From positions 7,900,682-7,964,681 of the forward strand of contig JAQFVV010012398.1 in assembly GCA_028023455.1 (NCBI GenBank): a stretch of 64,000 bases of DNA. Reading direction: 5' to 3'. The translations under genes and the position numbers were made by a program. Source of the stretch: Epiperipatus broadwayi (taxonomy: Eukaryota; Onychophora; Udeonychophora; Euonychophora; Peripatidae). The notes beneath the pieces were generated by a model. The model saw nothing but the letters and a program-made list of their open reading frames with translations, was not told the DNA's origin and did not search any database. This document shows, piece by piece, positions 37,380 to 49,290 of the stretch; within the stretch, counting starts at the first letter, position 1, and each line of letters begins with the position of its first letter.

Positions 37380-38790
37380 GAGTGCAGGTATGAAAAAGCC
37401 TGTACTGTAGAAAAAAATTCATATATGAAAGTACACTTTATTTTAAAAAATCTAACATTTGCATATTACATATGTTATTTTATGTAATAATATTTAAAAG
37501 ATTTCTGAATACTATATTAATTAGCATTTCTCACAACTCTGACCCCTGCTCACAACCATGTCAAAGATCGCATGTCTGACACTAAAATGAATAAGACATT
37601 ATTCATTTCAATAAGTATATATACATTATAACAACCCATGCTTATTTAAACCATGAATCTTCAATCTGCTGACAAGTCAATCTAAGCAAAGGATGGAGTC
37701 CACCTTTCATTCTGATTTAAGTCCTAATATATACAAAGAGAGCTGGCACAGAACATTAACAGATGGCAATTTTTATATTCCTAGAATTTTAAATAAACCA
37801 TATTAAACAGACAAATATAATGTTTTAAAATAAAAGTTTGTTTTAATAACTTGCATACTGTACTGTTATTAATTATTACTTAGATAATAAACTTAATTTT
37901 TCATCTAGCTTTATACAAAATCAGGTTTACATATGTAGGTAAGTAGAAAGATGAGTAAGTAGATAAATAGATAGATTAAATAGATAGGTAATTGAATAGA
38001 CAAATAGATATAGAGATAAATCAGATAGATATATAGTGAAACATGACCTAATTAAAATAAGGTAGTTACAAAATATTTATAACAGATATGAATAATATCA
38101 TTTATTGTTTAAATAAATAAAGTAGCCTTAGAAACCAGTTTATGAAAGTTTAATATCTCTTAATCTTTGTATAATCTTGTAGTTAGATTGACTATGGATT
38201 CTCAACCTAAAAAAAAAAAAAGCCTGATGAGAAAATGTTCAAGTTTGTCTCCATCAGTATGCTGAATGTAGATTATAATCAAGGAAGGAAGATGCATTTC
38301 TGTAGATTTATTATAGTATAATAAAGCTTTTATTTATCCTAATTATGTGTCATTATCTAGCTTCTTAGTTAAAATATAATGACCACAGTTTAATTTAGAT
38401 TGTTCAGTGAATAGACATAATAAATTGACTGTTAATGTTAACAATATCACATACTCTCTCATATGCTTCCATGAGTAGTTAATCTTAATGTGACTTTAGA
38501 GATATATAGTATAATGGTAAATAATTCCCAATTCCATATGAATCAGCTTTTGGCATTTATCTTCTTCAGTGAATTAGTCAGTGTTTAAAACTTTGGATTA
38601 TTTTAGATTTCAGGTTTTTAACTTGAATAATATATAAAAAAATAAAAGGTGATTTCTAGATGTATAAATGCATTAATTCCAATATTTAATTCTAGTCATC
38701 AATGATAAAGTTTAAACCAGAAATGGATCAATATAGAGATAGGGATTTTATAGCACTAAGCAATCACGTGTCTTTTAATTATTTTAACTT
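37380..38790. other. No gene seen; GATA-type microsatellite
   Basis: A/T-rich, with degenerate AGAT/TAGA repeats at 37,930-38,037. Confidence 0.5.
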
Positions 38791-38922
38791 ACAGTAAATA
38801 GGTTTAGAGTAGAAAGAGGATATCCGCTCCTGGAAAATAAATATTCCATATATATAACAGTAAATAGGTTTAGAGTAGAAAGAGGATATCCGCTCCTGGA
38901 AAATAAATATTCCATATATATA
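38791..38922. repeat. Perfect 66-bp tandem duplication
   Basis: 38,791-38,856 is repeated without a difference at 38,857-38,922, including the relatively G+C-rich GAGGATATCCGCTCCTGG. A run of 12 C residues follows at 38,969-38,980, which is unusual in this AT-rich sequence. Confidence 0.9.
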
Positions 38923-38984
38923 AGAACCATCTGTTTTGTTTATTTCATTGTTCATAAGTCATACTAGTCCCCCCCCCCCCATTA

Positions 38985-41120
38985 TCAAAAGGATTTTATT
39001 TTTCTGAATAATTTAAACTGTTATTAGATTTCTTAAATTTTTTATCTTGTTTCTTAGTTAGCGCTATAAAATGCATTTATTTTTATTTCAAATTTTAACT
39101 CAAATTTGCTTGAAATTAACAAAATATAGCTATGCATTTCTTATTTCTGTTACAATTATTTACATTAAAATCTTCAATATAAATAATGCAAATCTGTTAA
39201 TGCCAAACTCAGAGGTTAAACAAAATATTTATTGTTTAGACTTTATACAGCTGTACACTTTAATATAAAAAATACATTGAATACTATTGTTTAGGAATTA
39301 ATTTTAAAGCGAAAGCAGTAGATAAATAAGCTCTCTGAATAACTATTTTTTCTTTTAAAATGATTATCTACAATTATCATTTCTTTTTTTTTTAATTAAC
39401 CCAAATTTTCATTAACCACAAGATCTGAGATCCATTATTTTTCTACTACTAATGTAAATGTATTTAATAACAGAGACGAACACTTATTTTAAAAATATGT
39501 ATGTTTTACGCACTTCATATGTTATTAAGATAAGATCTTAATGGCAGTAATAATTGATTTTAATATATCCATTTCATCTTAGATCCCAAGGTCAAAAATA
39601 TTAATTTTATTATTTCTGAATTCATTTCCATAATCCATACAGTCTAGTGGGTATGCTTAAATGAATTCTTATTGCTTTCATTTATCCATACAAAATGCCT
39701 TCAGAACACATATATTAATTATATATGCTAACTTTTATTTTAATCCTTTGATGTTTCATAGTTTTATACCATCAATTATTCTATTTTATTAATCACTCTA
39801 CCTTATTTAATTTTTAGTTTACTGTTTTCAGGCAATATATATATATATTGTAATAGGATTTACTCTTTATTGACCTAATTACAGATCGTTGATGGGCATA
39901 TTGAAGGGTAGGATCAATTTGTAAATCTATGGCTAAAAATATTAACTAACCACAGGAATATTTTCTGCTCAACATAGAGATATGCCACATGCATATTACT
40001 CAGATTATATCTAATGAGAACATGGTCTATATAATATGAATTCACCAGAAAATTTATTTTGAGTACCATCAGGTATAAGTTTTAAATTCTCATCTATTTA
40101 GTAGCCATTCACAATATCGCCCTATTTAGTTTAAATCTCTGGTTAAATTTGGAAAAAATAAGAATGAGAATTACACAAAGGCAAAATTCAACAAGTTTTT
40201 ATTTTTTCACAATAACAAGAATATGATGCATTAATACCTCCCTCAAATAATGACCTTTGCCAAAATAGAAAGTATGACCATCATTAAGACATTGAAGATC
40301 ATCTAATAGACTTTTAATAACCTCCATTAATATTTCTATTCATTAATTTAAAATAAAATATTTATTTATTTTATATGCCTGATCAATATTTTAATGATAT
40401 ACATAAATAAATAATAAATATAAATAAAATAATTTCTTCATTGATTAAAATTATACAATGTATAGTTAGCATTAACTTAAACAGTCAAGCATATTATATT
40501 TTTCAGAGCAAGTAGATTATTATAATAAATAAATAAGTATTAATTTATGATATTAAATAAATTTGGTCACATGTGACATTATATATACAAATTGTCATAT
40601 ATATTATCCCATCTATTGATCAATGATTCAGTCTGCTTATTCTTAGTTTCTTATTTCAAGCTGGCAAAAAGCATTAAAAATATGTTTAATATTCCTGGGT
40701 TGTTTCTTATTTTGGTTGTCAAATTAAATAAATGTAATAATCCTTGTAGTGTCTTTACTTGGCTGGCAAAAACATAATTCAGTCTAATAGTGATTATTGA
40801 TTTTTATCTGACTGTAAAATGAATTTTCAGAATATTAATCCACATCATTTGGTTGGCATTGTTGTGTTTTCTCTTTTTCCTTTGTAATTTATTGATAGAT
40901 TATCATTTTGAGGAGGGCAACAATGATGATTTAGATTTCATGGCAAGATTTCTCACATCTTATTTCATGCTAGAGATAGATTTTCAACTTTATCCCTATG
41001 GAGTAATATGCTATGGCAGGGACAGACTATTGGAAACCTAACCAATGTTTTACTGAAGTTTGAATTACAGACATATTTGCCTATTTTATATTTTTAATAA
41101 TGATGATGATGACAATAATA
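38985..41120. other. No gene seen
   Basis: Openings at 39071-39268, 40592-40777 and 40853-41041 lack recognisable motifs. The last two may be unassignable remains ahead of the LINE. Confidence 0.4.
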
Positions 41121-41123
41121 ATA

Positions 41124-41197
41124 ATAATAATCAGCATTCATCACTGCGAAGCTGATATTCATAATAATCAGCATTCATCACTGCGAAGTTGATATTC
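41124..41197. repeat. 37-bp tandem duplication next to an AAT microsatellite
   Basis: 41,124-41,160 is repeated at 41,161-41,197 with one C/T difference (GCGAAGCTGAT / GCGAAGTTGAT). It follows a GAT/AAT trinucleotide run. Confidence 0.85.
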
Positions 41198-41328
41198 ATT
41201 ATCAACAGCCAAGTAAAAAGCTTCAGTTCTATTTGCTTAAAATTTATTTAAAGCTTTCATTTGACAAGATAAAATTCTTCTTATTACAAAATTTTATTTT
41301 CAATTGATTCATATCTCATTTATTAAAT

Positions 41329-42651
41329 TTGTCTAAATTTGCCTTCAAAATTTACAAATTAAATAATTTGTCTAATGATAATTTGGTGATTAATATGGTG
41401 ACTGAGATATCATATGACCAGATTTCTGGCACCAATTTAATTAACACTGAAGACCAAAGTTCTAAGATAATACAAACAGATGCTAATGAAGCTAAAAATA
41501 ATACTCACCAGATCAGTAGCAAAAGTAATAACAAATCCAATAGTTATAAATAATAAAAGTAATATTTCAACCACTTCTAATTTTACTAACACTAAATTCC
41601 AAATGTCAATGATAATGCAAACATATGCTAACATTACTAAAATTAACCCTCAACAGCTCAATAGGAGAAGTAGTAGTAGGCCAATAAAGATTAATAACAA
41701 AAGTAACAATATGTCAACTATTCCCAAGTCAGTTCCAAGATATAGAAAAACCACCCCTAGTGACATCAGAGAACTGGATCTCAATATCCAAGAAGCACTT
41801 CCCCCCTCTACAATTTGGAACACAGATGCTCTTATGATTACCAATGAAAGGTTCAACAATTTTGTCTTAAAAGGATTATTTACGATTTTTAAAAGATTTT
41901 TTCTTCTAGGTCCATAATTTTATCTGCCACAGACATCAACATTTCTCTATATAAATTTCCTAGGCAATTACTATTTGATGCAATATCCCTGCATGGGCTG
42001 TGGGATACCATTGCATGTATTGCTGACCATCCAAACCTCAGGTATTTGATAATTCAGAACTTTCAGTCTACATAAAGAGACAGATTTCAAAAACAAATAA
42101 AAACTCTTGGAAACTTTGCCTTAATTATGGTGGATCCAAATTGCTACAACTGCATCACCGGCATACTGAAAAATACCTACTTGAGATATACCCTTCAAGA
42201 TTTCTAGCATATGATGCAACTATTTGGTAAAGTTATGGCCTTTCACTCTATATATTTAAAAGATAATCCTATACCCATCAATAGTAACAGCTATGACTTC
42301 AAATTACAACTACACCATGACATTGATTCAAACATAAATTCAACACAAATCCTTGATCAAAAAGCTATTCTATGTCTATATATCAGAGAATTAAACCCCC
42401 AGTGTTACTCCTATCACCAGCAAGGTCATTTAGAAGTGCAATGCAGTAATATCCAAACTTCACTTTCAGGAAAACCACCTGATCACTCAAATCCCTAACT
42501 TAAAAAACAGTCTCTAGAAAATCTTTTTACCATTGCATCCATAAATAGCCAAGAGTCAGGCACTTCAACCTTACTCCACCACCTATTGATTTGACAGCCC
42601 ATGAGGCATATAATGACAATGATAATTGTGCCAATTTAAATGATGTACAAA
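41329..42651 (+). pseudogene. LINE copy 1, ORF1 (first part), zinc-knuckle protein
   Basis: Several plus-strand frames joined by frameshifts give an Asn/Ser/Thr-rich N-terminus, then SVPRYRKTTPSDIRELDLN, then FQKQIKTLGNFALIMVDPN and CITGILKNTYL, then NSYDFKLQL. The frame at 42,211-42,498 contains CYSYHQQGHLEVQC, a CCHC zinc knuckle whose second Cys has become Tyr. The same blocks in the same order occur in copy 2 at 48.1-48.75 kb, which supports this being a real LINE ORF1 (the RNA-binding chaperone-like protein). It is broken by stops and by the palindromic insertion starting at 42,664. The clade is uncertain: a CCHC-bearing ORF1 occurs in Tx1/L1-like and several other LINE groups. Confidence 0.7.
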
Positions 42652-42663
42652 TAACCCCTGACT
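42652..42663. repeat. Target-site duplication, left copy
   Basis: TAACCCCTGACT, identical to 43,718-43,729. Restoring a single copy would reconnect the two halves of LINE ORF1, which shows where the insertion occurred. Confidence 0.85.
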
Positions 42664-42825
42664 TAAACCACTAAGCATCACATGATCACTATCTCATACT
42701 AGCACATAATTGTTTACAAACAAGGCAAAACTCTCTCCATACAGTAGTGCGACCCTGTGCTAAACAGAGTAATCAATGGATGCCAGAAGGCTTGTGCATA
42801 AAATCCCTATCTAATGCCTACTCAT

Positions 42826-42880
42826 CCAATATCCCCAGACTAGTTTCTGGCTTGTGGCCATCGTCAGTGAGGAGCTTTGG
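42826..42880 (-). ncRNA. Type I hammerhead ribozyme, left arm
   Basis: The minus strand reads, in order: outer helix I strand CCAA; internal loop AGC; inner helix I TCCTCA; core CTGACGA; stem-loop II TGGC-CACAA-GCCA; GAAA; minimal stem III C-TA-G; cleavage triplet GTC; inner helix I partner TGGGGA; TA; outer partner TTGG. One change from the right-arm copy turns a T-A pair of helix I into a T-G wobble, so pairing survives. The predicted cut is just after the C of GTC, whose complement is G at 42,838. Confidence 0.82.
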
Positions 42881-43553
42881 ATCTGAGAGCACTGCACCTA
42901 GATCTTAGGATCTAATGCAACCCTCCAGCAACCACCTTTTATCTGTACTTAACTACAAAACTATGAGAATGAAATTGAAAACATAAAAAATATTTTCAAT
43001 TTAAGCTCAATAGCTTATATAGTCATATGGGTCTGAACTCAATTCAGCACCCATACATTTTGGTGTCTTTGGCTCTTTAACAACCATAGCCACCACTATC
43101 CTATTAGGCAGGATTGGTGTTAAACCACTAAGCATCACATGATCACTATCTCATACTAGCACATAATTGTTTACAAACAAGGCAAAACTCTCTCCATACA
43201 TTGATTACTCTGTTTAGCACAGGGTGGCACTACTGTATGGAGAGAGTTTTGCCTTGTTTGTAAACAATTATGTGCTAGTATGAGATAGTGATCATGTGAT
43301 GCTTAGTGGTTTAACACCAATCCTGCCTAATAGGATAGTGGTGGCTATGGTTGTTAAAGAGCCAAAGACACCAAAATGTATGGGTGCTGAATTGAGTTCA
43401 GACCCATATGACTATATAAGCTATTGAGCTTAAATTGAAAATATTTTTTATGTTTTCAATTTCATTCTCATAGTTTTGTAGTTAAGTACAGATAAAAGGT
43501 GGTTGCTGGAGGGTTGCATTAGATCCTAAGATCTAGGTGCAGTGCTCTCAGAT

Positions 43554-43608
43554 CCAAAGCTCCTCACTGACGATGGCCACAAGCCAGAAACTAGTCTGAG
43601 GATATTGG
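43554..43608 (+). ncRNA. Type I hammerhead ribozyme, right arm
   Basis: All conserved core nucleotides are present: CTGACGA at 43,567-43,573 (fits CUGANGA), GAAA at 43,587-43,590 and GTC at 43,594-43,596. Helix I is TCCTCA (43,561-43,566) with TGAGGA (43,597-43,602), a perfect 6 bp, extended beyond an internal loop by CCAA with TTGG. Stem II is TGGC/GCCA with loop CACAA. Stem III is only two pairs (A-U, C-G), and ACTAGT is self-complementary, as in dimer-forming hammerheads of retrozymes and Penelope-like elements. Predicted self-cleavage is after 43,596. Such ribozymes process tandem or circular RNA intermediates. Activity here is untested. Confidence 0.88.
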
Positions 43609-43717
43609 ATGAGTAGGCATTAGATAGGGATTTTATGCACAAGCCTTCTGGCATCCATTGATTACTCTGTTTAGCACAGGGTGGCACTACTGTATGGAGA
43701 GAGTTTTGCCTTGTTTG

Positions 43718-43729
43718 TAACCCCTGACT
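43718..43729. repeat. Target-site duplication, right copy
   Basis: TAACCCCTGACT, matching 42,652-42,663. Confidence 0.85.
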
Positions 43730-44141
43730 CTCCCAATGCAACAATTGAAGCCAACACTGTCTCAAATAAGGTTAATCCTGTCTTAGAAGCTCTTATTTAT
43801 AACCATACACATGACAATGACTATCCTATTCATAATAAAATATCAATACATATCATGGAAACAATTTCTCCAAGTTTACCATCTATCCCTCCCCCCCTCC
43901 CCAAACACTTCTAATGAAACAAAAAAATGCCCAAAACCAGCTAAAGACTCAGCAATTTAAAAAACTGAAAACAGATATGGTTGACTTGTTGATACTGGAT
44001 ATGGACCCTGTACAAACCAGTAATGTCCTCATCCAAACTGAATGCCCATTATCTGATTCCTTACATCAATCTACCCCTACCTCCCCTAAACATCAAATAC
44101 ACTCAACAGCTGAGTGTGAAACATTGTTAGTTACTGATTAA
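43730..44141 (+). pseudogene. LINE copy 1, ORF1 (second part)
   Basis: After the insertion, frames continue with an acidic and Ser/Thr/Pro-rich C-terminus (SPSLPSIPPPLPKHF, then MVDLLILDMDPVQTSNVLIQ, then STPTSPKHQIHSTAECETLL) to the stop at 44,141. The composition is typical of the tail of LINE ORF1 proteins, and a shift between frames occurs near 43,914. No motif with a defined function is visible. Confidence 0.55.
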
Positions 44142-44254
44142 ACACCAATATAAATTCATAATAATATAACCAGACCTTCCTGAAAACATTAAGAATTCAC
44201 ACCCATCCTGATTGACAACTAGAATTAATTATCCTAAAAAACTCTGATAAATGA

Positions 44255-44900
44255 AACTAAAAATACTGCACTTAATATTCGAAGTATTAATTCAGTGACC
44301 AAACTTTTTCAATTAAAAAAATGAATAAGCAGAATACAACTTCATGTGCTTAGATTGCTTGAGACTAAAATATACAAAGGATCCCAGATTGACCCTGCCA
44401 CTTACTTCAATAAACAGAGCTTCTGTGCCTGTTCCAGGGACACATCTTCATCATCAGCTGGAACTGGTCTTGTTATCACTTCCTTCTGCCCATTCTTATC
44501 ATTCAAGATTATTTATATAGACTTGAATCTCTTGATCACCACATTTCATAGCCATATTACAACATTAAATATTATATTTGTATATATCTGTCCTTGTAAT
44601 ACTGCTATTTCAACTATTATTTTGACAATTAACACCTTGCTTGCTTCTTCACCTCATCCAACTGTTTTCATGGGAGATTTTAATCTTTAACAAATATTCA
44701 TATCAAAATAGCTTCACCTGATAACCTTTCGCCAAGGCTTTTTGTCTTCCAACTCTGTCACATTCCATAATAAGCAGCATGCCTCACTCATCGATCTTTG
44801 CTTTTACTCACCAATTCTACATCATTTAATTCAACTTGACCTTAATCCTATATCTTTCCCTGACCACTCTCGATAATATCTCATCCTGAATTTTGATGAA
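44255..44900 (+). pseudogene. LINE copy 1, ORF2 endonuclease domain
   Basis: The plus-strand frame reads ALNIRSINSVTKLFQL, with one stop, then HVLRLLETKIYKGSQ, SSSSAGTGLVITSF, HPTVFMGDFNL, and after a frameshift HASLIDLCFYS and ISFPDHS. These correspond to the N-x-R start, the ET motif, the G-T-G motif, GDFN, the D-L turn and the (S)DH of the APE-type endonuclease of LINEs, which nicks the target DNA for target-primed reverse transcription. The catalytic Glu, Asp/Asn and His positions can all still be recognised although the frame is interrupted. Confidence 0.75.
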
Positions 44901-47440
44901 CTACACATCACAATGATCCATTTACATAAAACCAGTGAAGTTCTTCTACCCTCACAAACCATAGAGTTCTTATTTTCTGAAACATATTTTATGTTGTGGA
45001 AATTGGAACAAATAGAACTTGATCCAGTCCAAAAATGCCTCACCTTTATACAAATAATATCTTTCAATATCCAACATCTCACATGCAGTGCACCTCCACC
45101 CTCCCAACATCTGGCATTAGCTGATGAAATGCATATACAGATTATGTTAATGAATCCTGAACATCATACTCATCAACAGTTACCCACACTTTCCCAGGCT
45201 TATCAAAAAACTAACAACCAACTTAAAGAATATCTTGCCATTAAGAAAGGAAGAATTTGTCTTACTCACCAATATACATGTACCCAGGCATATACTTACT
45301 GGGCCTTGGGCCACCAATCCACACAAAAAGTTTATATGCCACTCCAAGTTGATGGTAATATGTGTGCAGACTATAACATGATTAATCCTATATACCAATA
45401 TTTCAAGCAGAAGTTACAAATCAACAATGCATTCACACCACCTTCAGACCTATTTGGGCCACCTGATATCAACACCCCATTCTAAACCATACAATTTGAT
45501 GAAAAGCTTGCCACTATAAATAACTCATGTCATGCAGGCTCCAGTGCAATCCCAGCTTTTGTTTTTGTCCATCTTAGGCACTTTACTGCACTATATCTCT
45601 GTGACCTGGCAAATTATCTATCCCAAAGGATATATGACATTAAAGGTCTATATCCAATCTCAATTGTACCATTTACCAAAAAACCAGGCTTAACTACTAC
45701 TCTAACCAACCTTTGTCCAATTTCCATGGGGCCACTGGGAATTAAGATACTGGAAAAAGTTGTAAAGTATCATCTGGAGGCACACCTTCTTCCTCTAATT
45801 CCCAATATGCCATTTGCAAATAAATGCTCTTGCACCATACAGGCTGCTTTGATGTTTAAAGTAGTCTTGAACTCAGTTCAAAACAACAAAAAATATGCTC
45901 CAATTGCAGTTCAGCTAGATATAGAGCCTGCCTTTGACTCTGTGTCTATTGCCATTCTGATTGACATGCTAGCTAACACTACCATTCCAAGTACTCTGCT
46001 TTATTTAATTACCAATTTACTGCAGTTCAGAGAGATATATATCACTCTTAATGGGAAAAGTTCACCATCATTCACGCTAGACAATCCACATCTCAAGGCT
46101 CAGCTTAATGCACTGCTCTTCATTTTCTACTTAAATCCCCTATTAAATTATATACAACAGAAATTTTCAGGCATCCAAATTATACATCCTCATCAATACA
46201 TTCCATGCATAGCATACATGGATGATGTCATTGTCTTCCAGCCATCTTGCAAGCATCTTACTACATTGTAAAACATCCTCAATCAGTATACTGCCATGTA
46301 TAATCTTAGATTTAATATGAGTAAAAACAGCAGCATGGTTTATATACATCAACAAACCATACATTCAAATATTTCAAGGAAAGGCAAGCCCCTTCTTAGG
46401 TTTTCCATTTTACATGGGATCACTTACAATGTTTAAAGAAAATGCCACACAGATTACCAACTCCTTTGCCAAAGCTTATCTCTCCCTTAATGCAAAAAAT
46501 AAGCTATTTAATGTACTCATAATGACTAATATTACATATCTGCCTATTGTTAAATTTTCAAAATCATTTAATTCTGCTATTTCCTCTCTCTACAATAAGC
46601 TACTGTGGGGAAGGAAGACAATTTCAATCTTAGCTAAGTTACTTAGTTGCCCACCCATTAATAATGGTCTGGGCCTCATAGTACCCAAGTATCTATATCC
46701 AAAAAGCCATAAATTCAATTGCATAATTGTTCACAAGTTTCCAGTACTGCAATCACTGTTACAAGTGATCCCCAGTGATAGATTTCCCCCTATAACAGTG
46801 ACATTTCTAACCACACTTTACCAATCAATCCTATAGGCATCCAACCAATCAACATTTCCCATGACTAATAAATACATTTACTAGCAAACATATGCTATAT
46901 TATATCCAGAGGTCAACAAAGAATATCCTTCTCCCATGCTTGGTATTAAAAACCACCAGCTATTCCACTCCTTCAAAAGATGGTCCCTGGAGCCTAAAAT
47001 TTTTTGATTTCCTAGTTCATCTTAACCTACATGTATTGCCAATATTGCATTTTCTCTGGTATCACCATCTATATAAAAATATAAATCCATTTTGCACCTT
47101 ATGTAATATGGCAAGAGAAACTCAACATCTCTTTCAGCAGTGTCAAGCCTTCACTCAAATCGGGACTATCATGCTAAATATGTATATATGACCAGTTGCA
47201 ACTATACAACAATTAATTCAATCCTATCAGAAGATACATCCTCTCACAGCACGTGCAGCAGCTTTTATGCTGTATACATTCTGGTGCACTCACTGCATCT
47301 TTACCATTGACAACACCAGAAGACATCTAGTTACATTCATCAATAGGTTCCAACAAATCAAGGCCCAGGACAATAACATTGCACCTCCAGATATTTTGCT
47401 GCCACCTGATCACTGCTTAACCAACCATCCAATCTAATCC
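44901..47440 (+). pseudogene. LINE copy 1, ORF2 reverse transcriptase and C-terminal finger
   Basis: Successive frames give a linker (EVLLPSQTIEFLFSE, LDPVQKCLTFIQ), then the RT fingers (PFTKKPG, NLCPISMGPLGIKILEKV). Motif A is LDIEPAFDSVSIAILIDML near 45,925. Motif B is degraded (LKAQLNALLFIFYLNPLL). Motif C is YMDDVIVF near 46,217-46,240. The thumb follows, with LLWGRKTISILAKLLSCP and NNGLGLIVPKY, then a C-terminal finger CTLCNMARETQHLFQQC at about 47,093-47,143 and FWCTHCIFTID near 47,280. A few stops and shifts break it, and the order and length are those of a near-complete LINE ORF2. The GLGL and ET..H....C signatures suggest an L1/Tx1-like or other zf-RVT-bearing clade; I leave the clade open. 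Confidence 0.8.
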
Positions 47441-47770
47441 AACAATAATCTCATTGAATAACATTCAATGTTATCATCCATTGCTCTCAGTAAAACTCAC
47501 CTTCACTAACTGCCTTCAACTCCATTTACCACTGGACTATAGAATTTGCTCCACATCTATAACATTCTGCTGGTTGTCATCACATGAAATTATACTCTGA
47601 ATTAACTTTGTTCAGGATTAACAATTAAAAGAACTGCAATCAAGATTAATTTAGTGACTAAATAACTTTTAATATAGCATCAGATTTGCACCAGTAACCC
47701 TTGCAATCAATGTTATATAATGTTATGTAAGCTTCAAATTGACCTAGTAAAAATTAAAAAAATATTAAAT
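47441..47770 (+). other. Probable 3' untranslated region and A-rich tail of LINE copy 1
   Basis: Non-coding sequence after the last ORF2 block ends in an A-rich stretch (AAAAATTAAAAAAATATTAAAT) near 47,750-47,772. No sharp target-site duplication could be matched to the unknown 5' end. Confidence 0.45.
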
Positions 47771-48054
47771 CCAAGGATACAAATCAGTAAAGTAAATAAT
47801 TTACATATTATATGTAGTAATTCCTTTTAATTTGAATTCAAAAAAACCTAATAATCTTTATGATTATATTAAAATATAAACATTATTCAAAGTTCTACTA
47901 AGATGTCTGCCATCATAGATCACATATGGAAAACATTTGAATTTCATATGCAGAAGTAACAAAATTTGCCTCTTCAACAGAGTGAAGAAAAAAATGAAAT
48001 GTAGACTGTTAATAGAATGAGAATGCAACAAGCTACTAGATTTCACCATTCAAC

Positions 48055-49290
48055 CATGGAGATGAAATTTGATTTTCTATCAAAGGCCAAGGACATCAAC
48101 ATTATGAAAACACAAAAATCATGGACCAAAGAAATTCTAAAAAATAATTACAGTAGTTTCAATATGACCATACCAAAGGATTTTTTTACATAGTTCAAGT
48201 GTTTTTCAAGAATAGCTCATTAATAATGGCAATCACTGATAAGCATTGTTCATTTTACTGATTCCTAAAAGATCTTTTATTTGACAAGTTTAATGAAAAA
48301 AACCTATGGAATATCATCATACAAATTGCAGAACATTCAAGTCTGAGGCATTTAATAATATAATTTGAAAATGAGAAAGAAAATTTTAAAAAAAGAAATT
48401 AAAACATTGCATCAGGATGCACTAATATTAGTTGACCATAACATAGAAAATCATATCACAGGCTTAATTAAAAATACATCTTGATTATAAAATTGAAAAT
48501 TTCATCAAGTTAATGGAGCTTTCCAGAGAAATTATAAAATTCCAACCTATATATGTATATATAATATAGCAGTTTCTATATTCGGCAACAGCTATGTATT
48601 TAAAGTTAAACTACAAAAAAATATACCTCCTGAAAATATACTCATACAAATAACAGATAAAGAAGCAATGTTATTTTTAACAATTAACAGATTAAAACCC
48701 CAGTACTTCCATTGCATAAAGTGAGACCACCTGATAAGCAATAGCCTAAAGTTATACCACACTCAATGTAATACGAAATCAGAACCCACCCATCAATGTT
48801 CAAAAGAAGTAGATAGTGGTCCACAAATAGAATTGGAAAGAAATTATCAAGAACAGACCACAGAATCAGAAGAAAAAGAAAAATCAGCACAAACAAAGAC
48901 AAAAAATAGCTTTACAACTACACAAGCCTATTACCTTTGAAAATAAATTACAATCTAAAGATAATTTAACAGAAATTCTCATGTTGATATAATACCTCCT
49001 TGACGTCTTCTAAACAAAAAATCACTAGACATAATAGATACTCTTACTATTGTCATGCAGAGATAGATAATAAATAACATTCTCAACTATAAGAGAAAAC
49101 TAGAGTGCCCTCCAGCAAAAAATAAAAAGTAAAAAAGTGAAGAATCCATTAATGGATGACAATAAAATAGAAATCCCTTCCCCCACAACAATTAAAATCA
49201 GTAAAAAGCCAAAAATGTGAACAGTTCAAAAAACAATGATACCTCATCACTGTCATCAGATGAAGAATATAGTCCTCATAGGACTTAAGT
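48055..49290 (+). pseudogene. LINE copy 2, ORF1, heavily decayed
   Basis: Plus-strand pieces parallel copy 1: ILKKEIKTLHQDALILVDHN and HITGLIKNTS (compare QIKTLGNFALIMVDPN and CITGILKNTY), then GNSYVFKVKLQ, KEAMLFLTINRLKPQYFHC and a broken zinc knuckle (FHCIK-stop-DHL). It has more stops than copy 1, so it is older or less constrained. A Lys/Glu-rich tail follows to about 49,290. The minus-strand opening at 48,684-48,902 is a shadow. Confidence 0.6.

Larger units (their letters stand above)
42664..43717. mobile_element. 1,054-bp palindromic hammerhead-ribozyme element
   Basis: The left arm 42,716-43,200 is the inverse of 43,234-43,719 with very few differences, around a 33-base centre. An extra ~50 bases at the left (from TAAACCACTAAGCATCACAT) recur at 43,120-43,170 and, inverted, at 43,260-43,315. 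This gives the order end-module, body, end-module, centre, inverted end-module, inverted body. Each body carries one hammerhead ribozyme, on opposite strands. No protein is encoded, and the ~80-residue minus-strand opening at 43,526-43,765 is a by-product. The flanking 12-bp duplication shows one insertion into LINE ORF1, after that LINE had arrived. The arms match so closely that the insertion must be much younger than its host LINE. The end-module also occurs at 14.2 and 59.8 kb. Confidence 0.88.

Noticed and set aside
38220-38270. CTGATGAGAAAA at 38,223 as a hammerhead core
   Set aside because: No stem II between the core and the A-rich stretch; it lacks the required spacing.
43526-43765. 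Minus-strand open frame inside the hammerhead element
   Set aside because: It overlaps the ribozyme and the arm end, has no motif, and the mirror arm does not keep an equivalent conserved protein.
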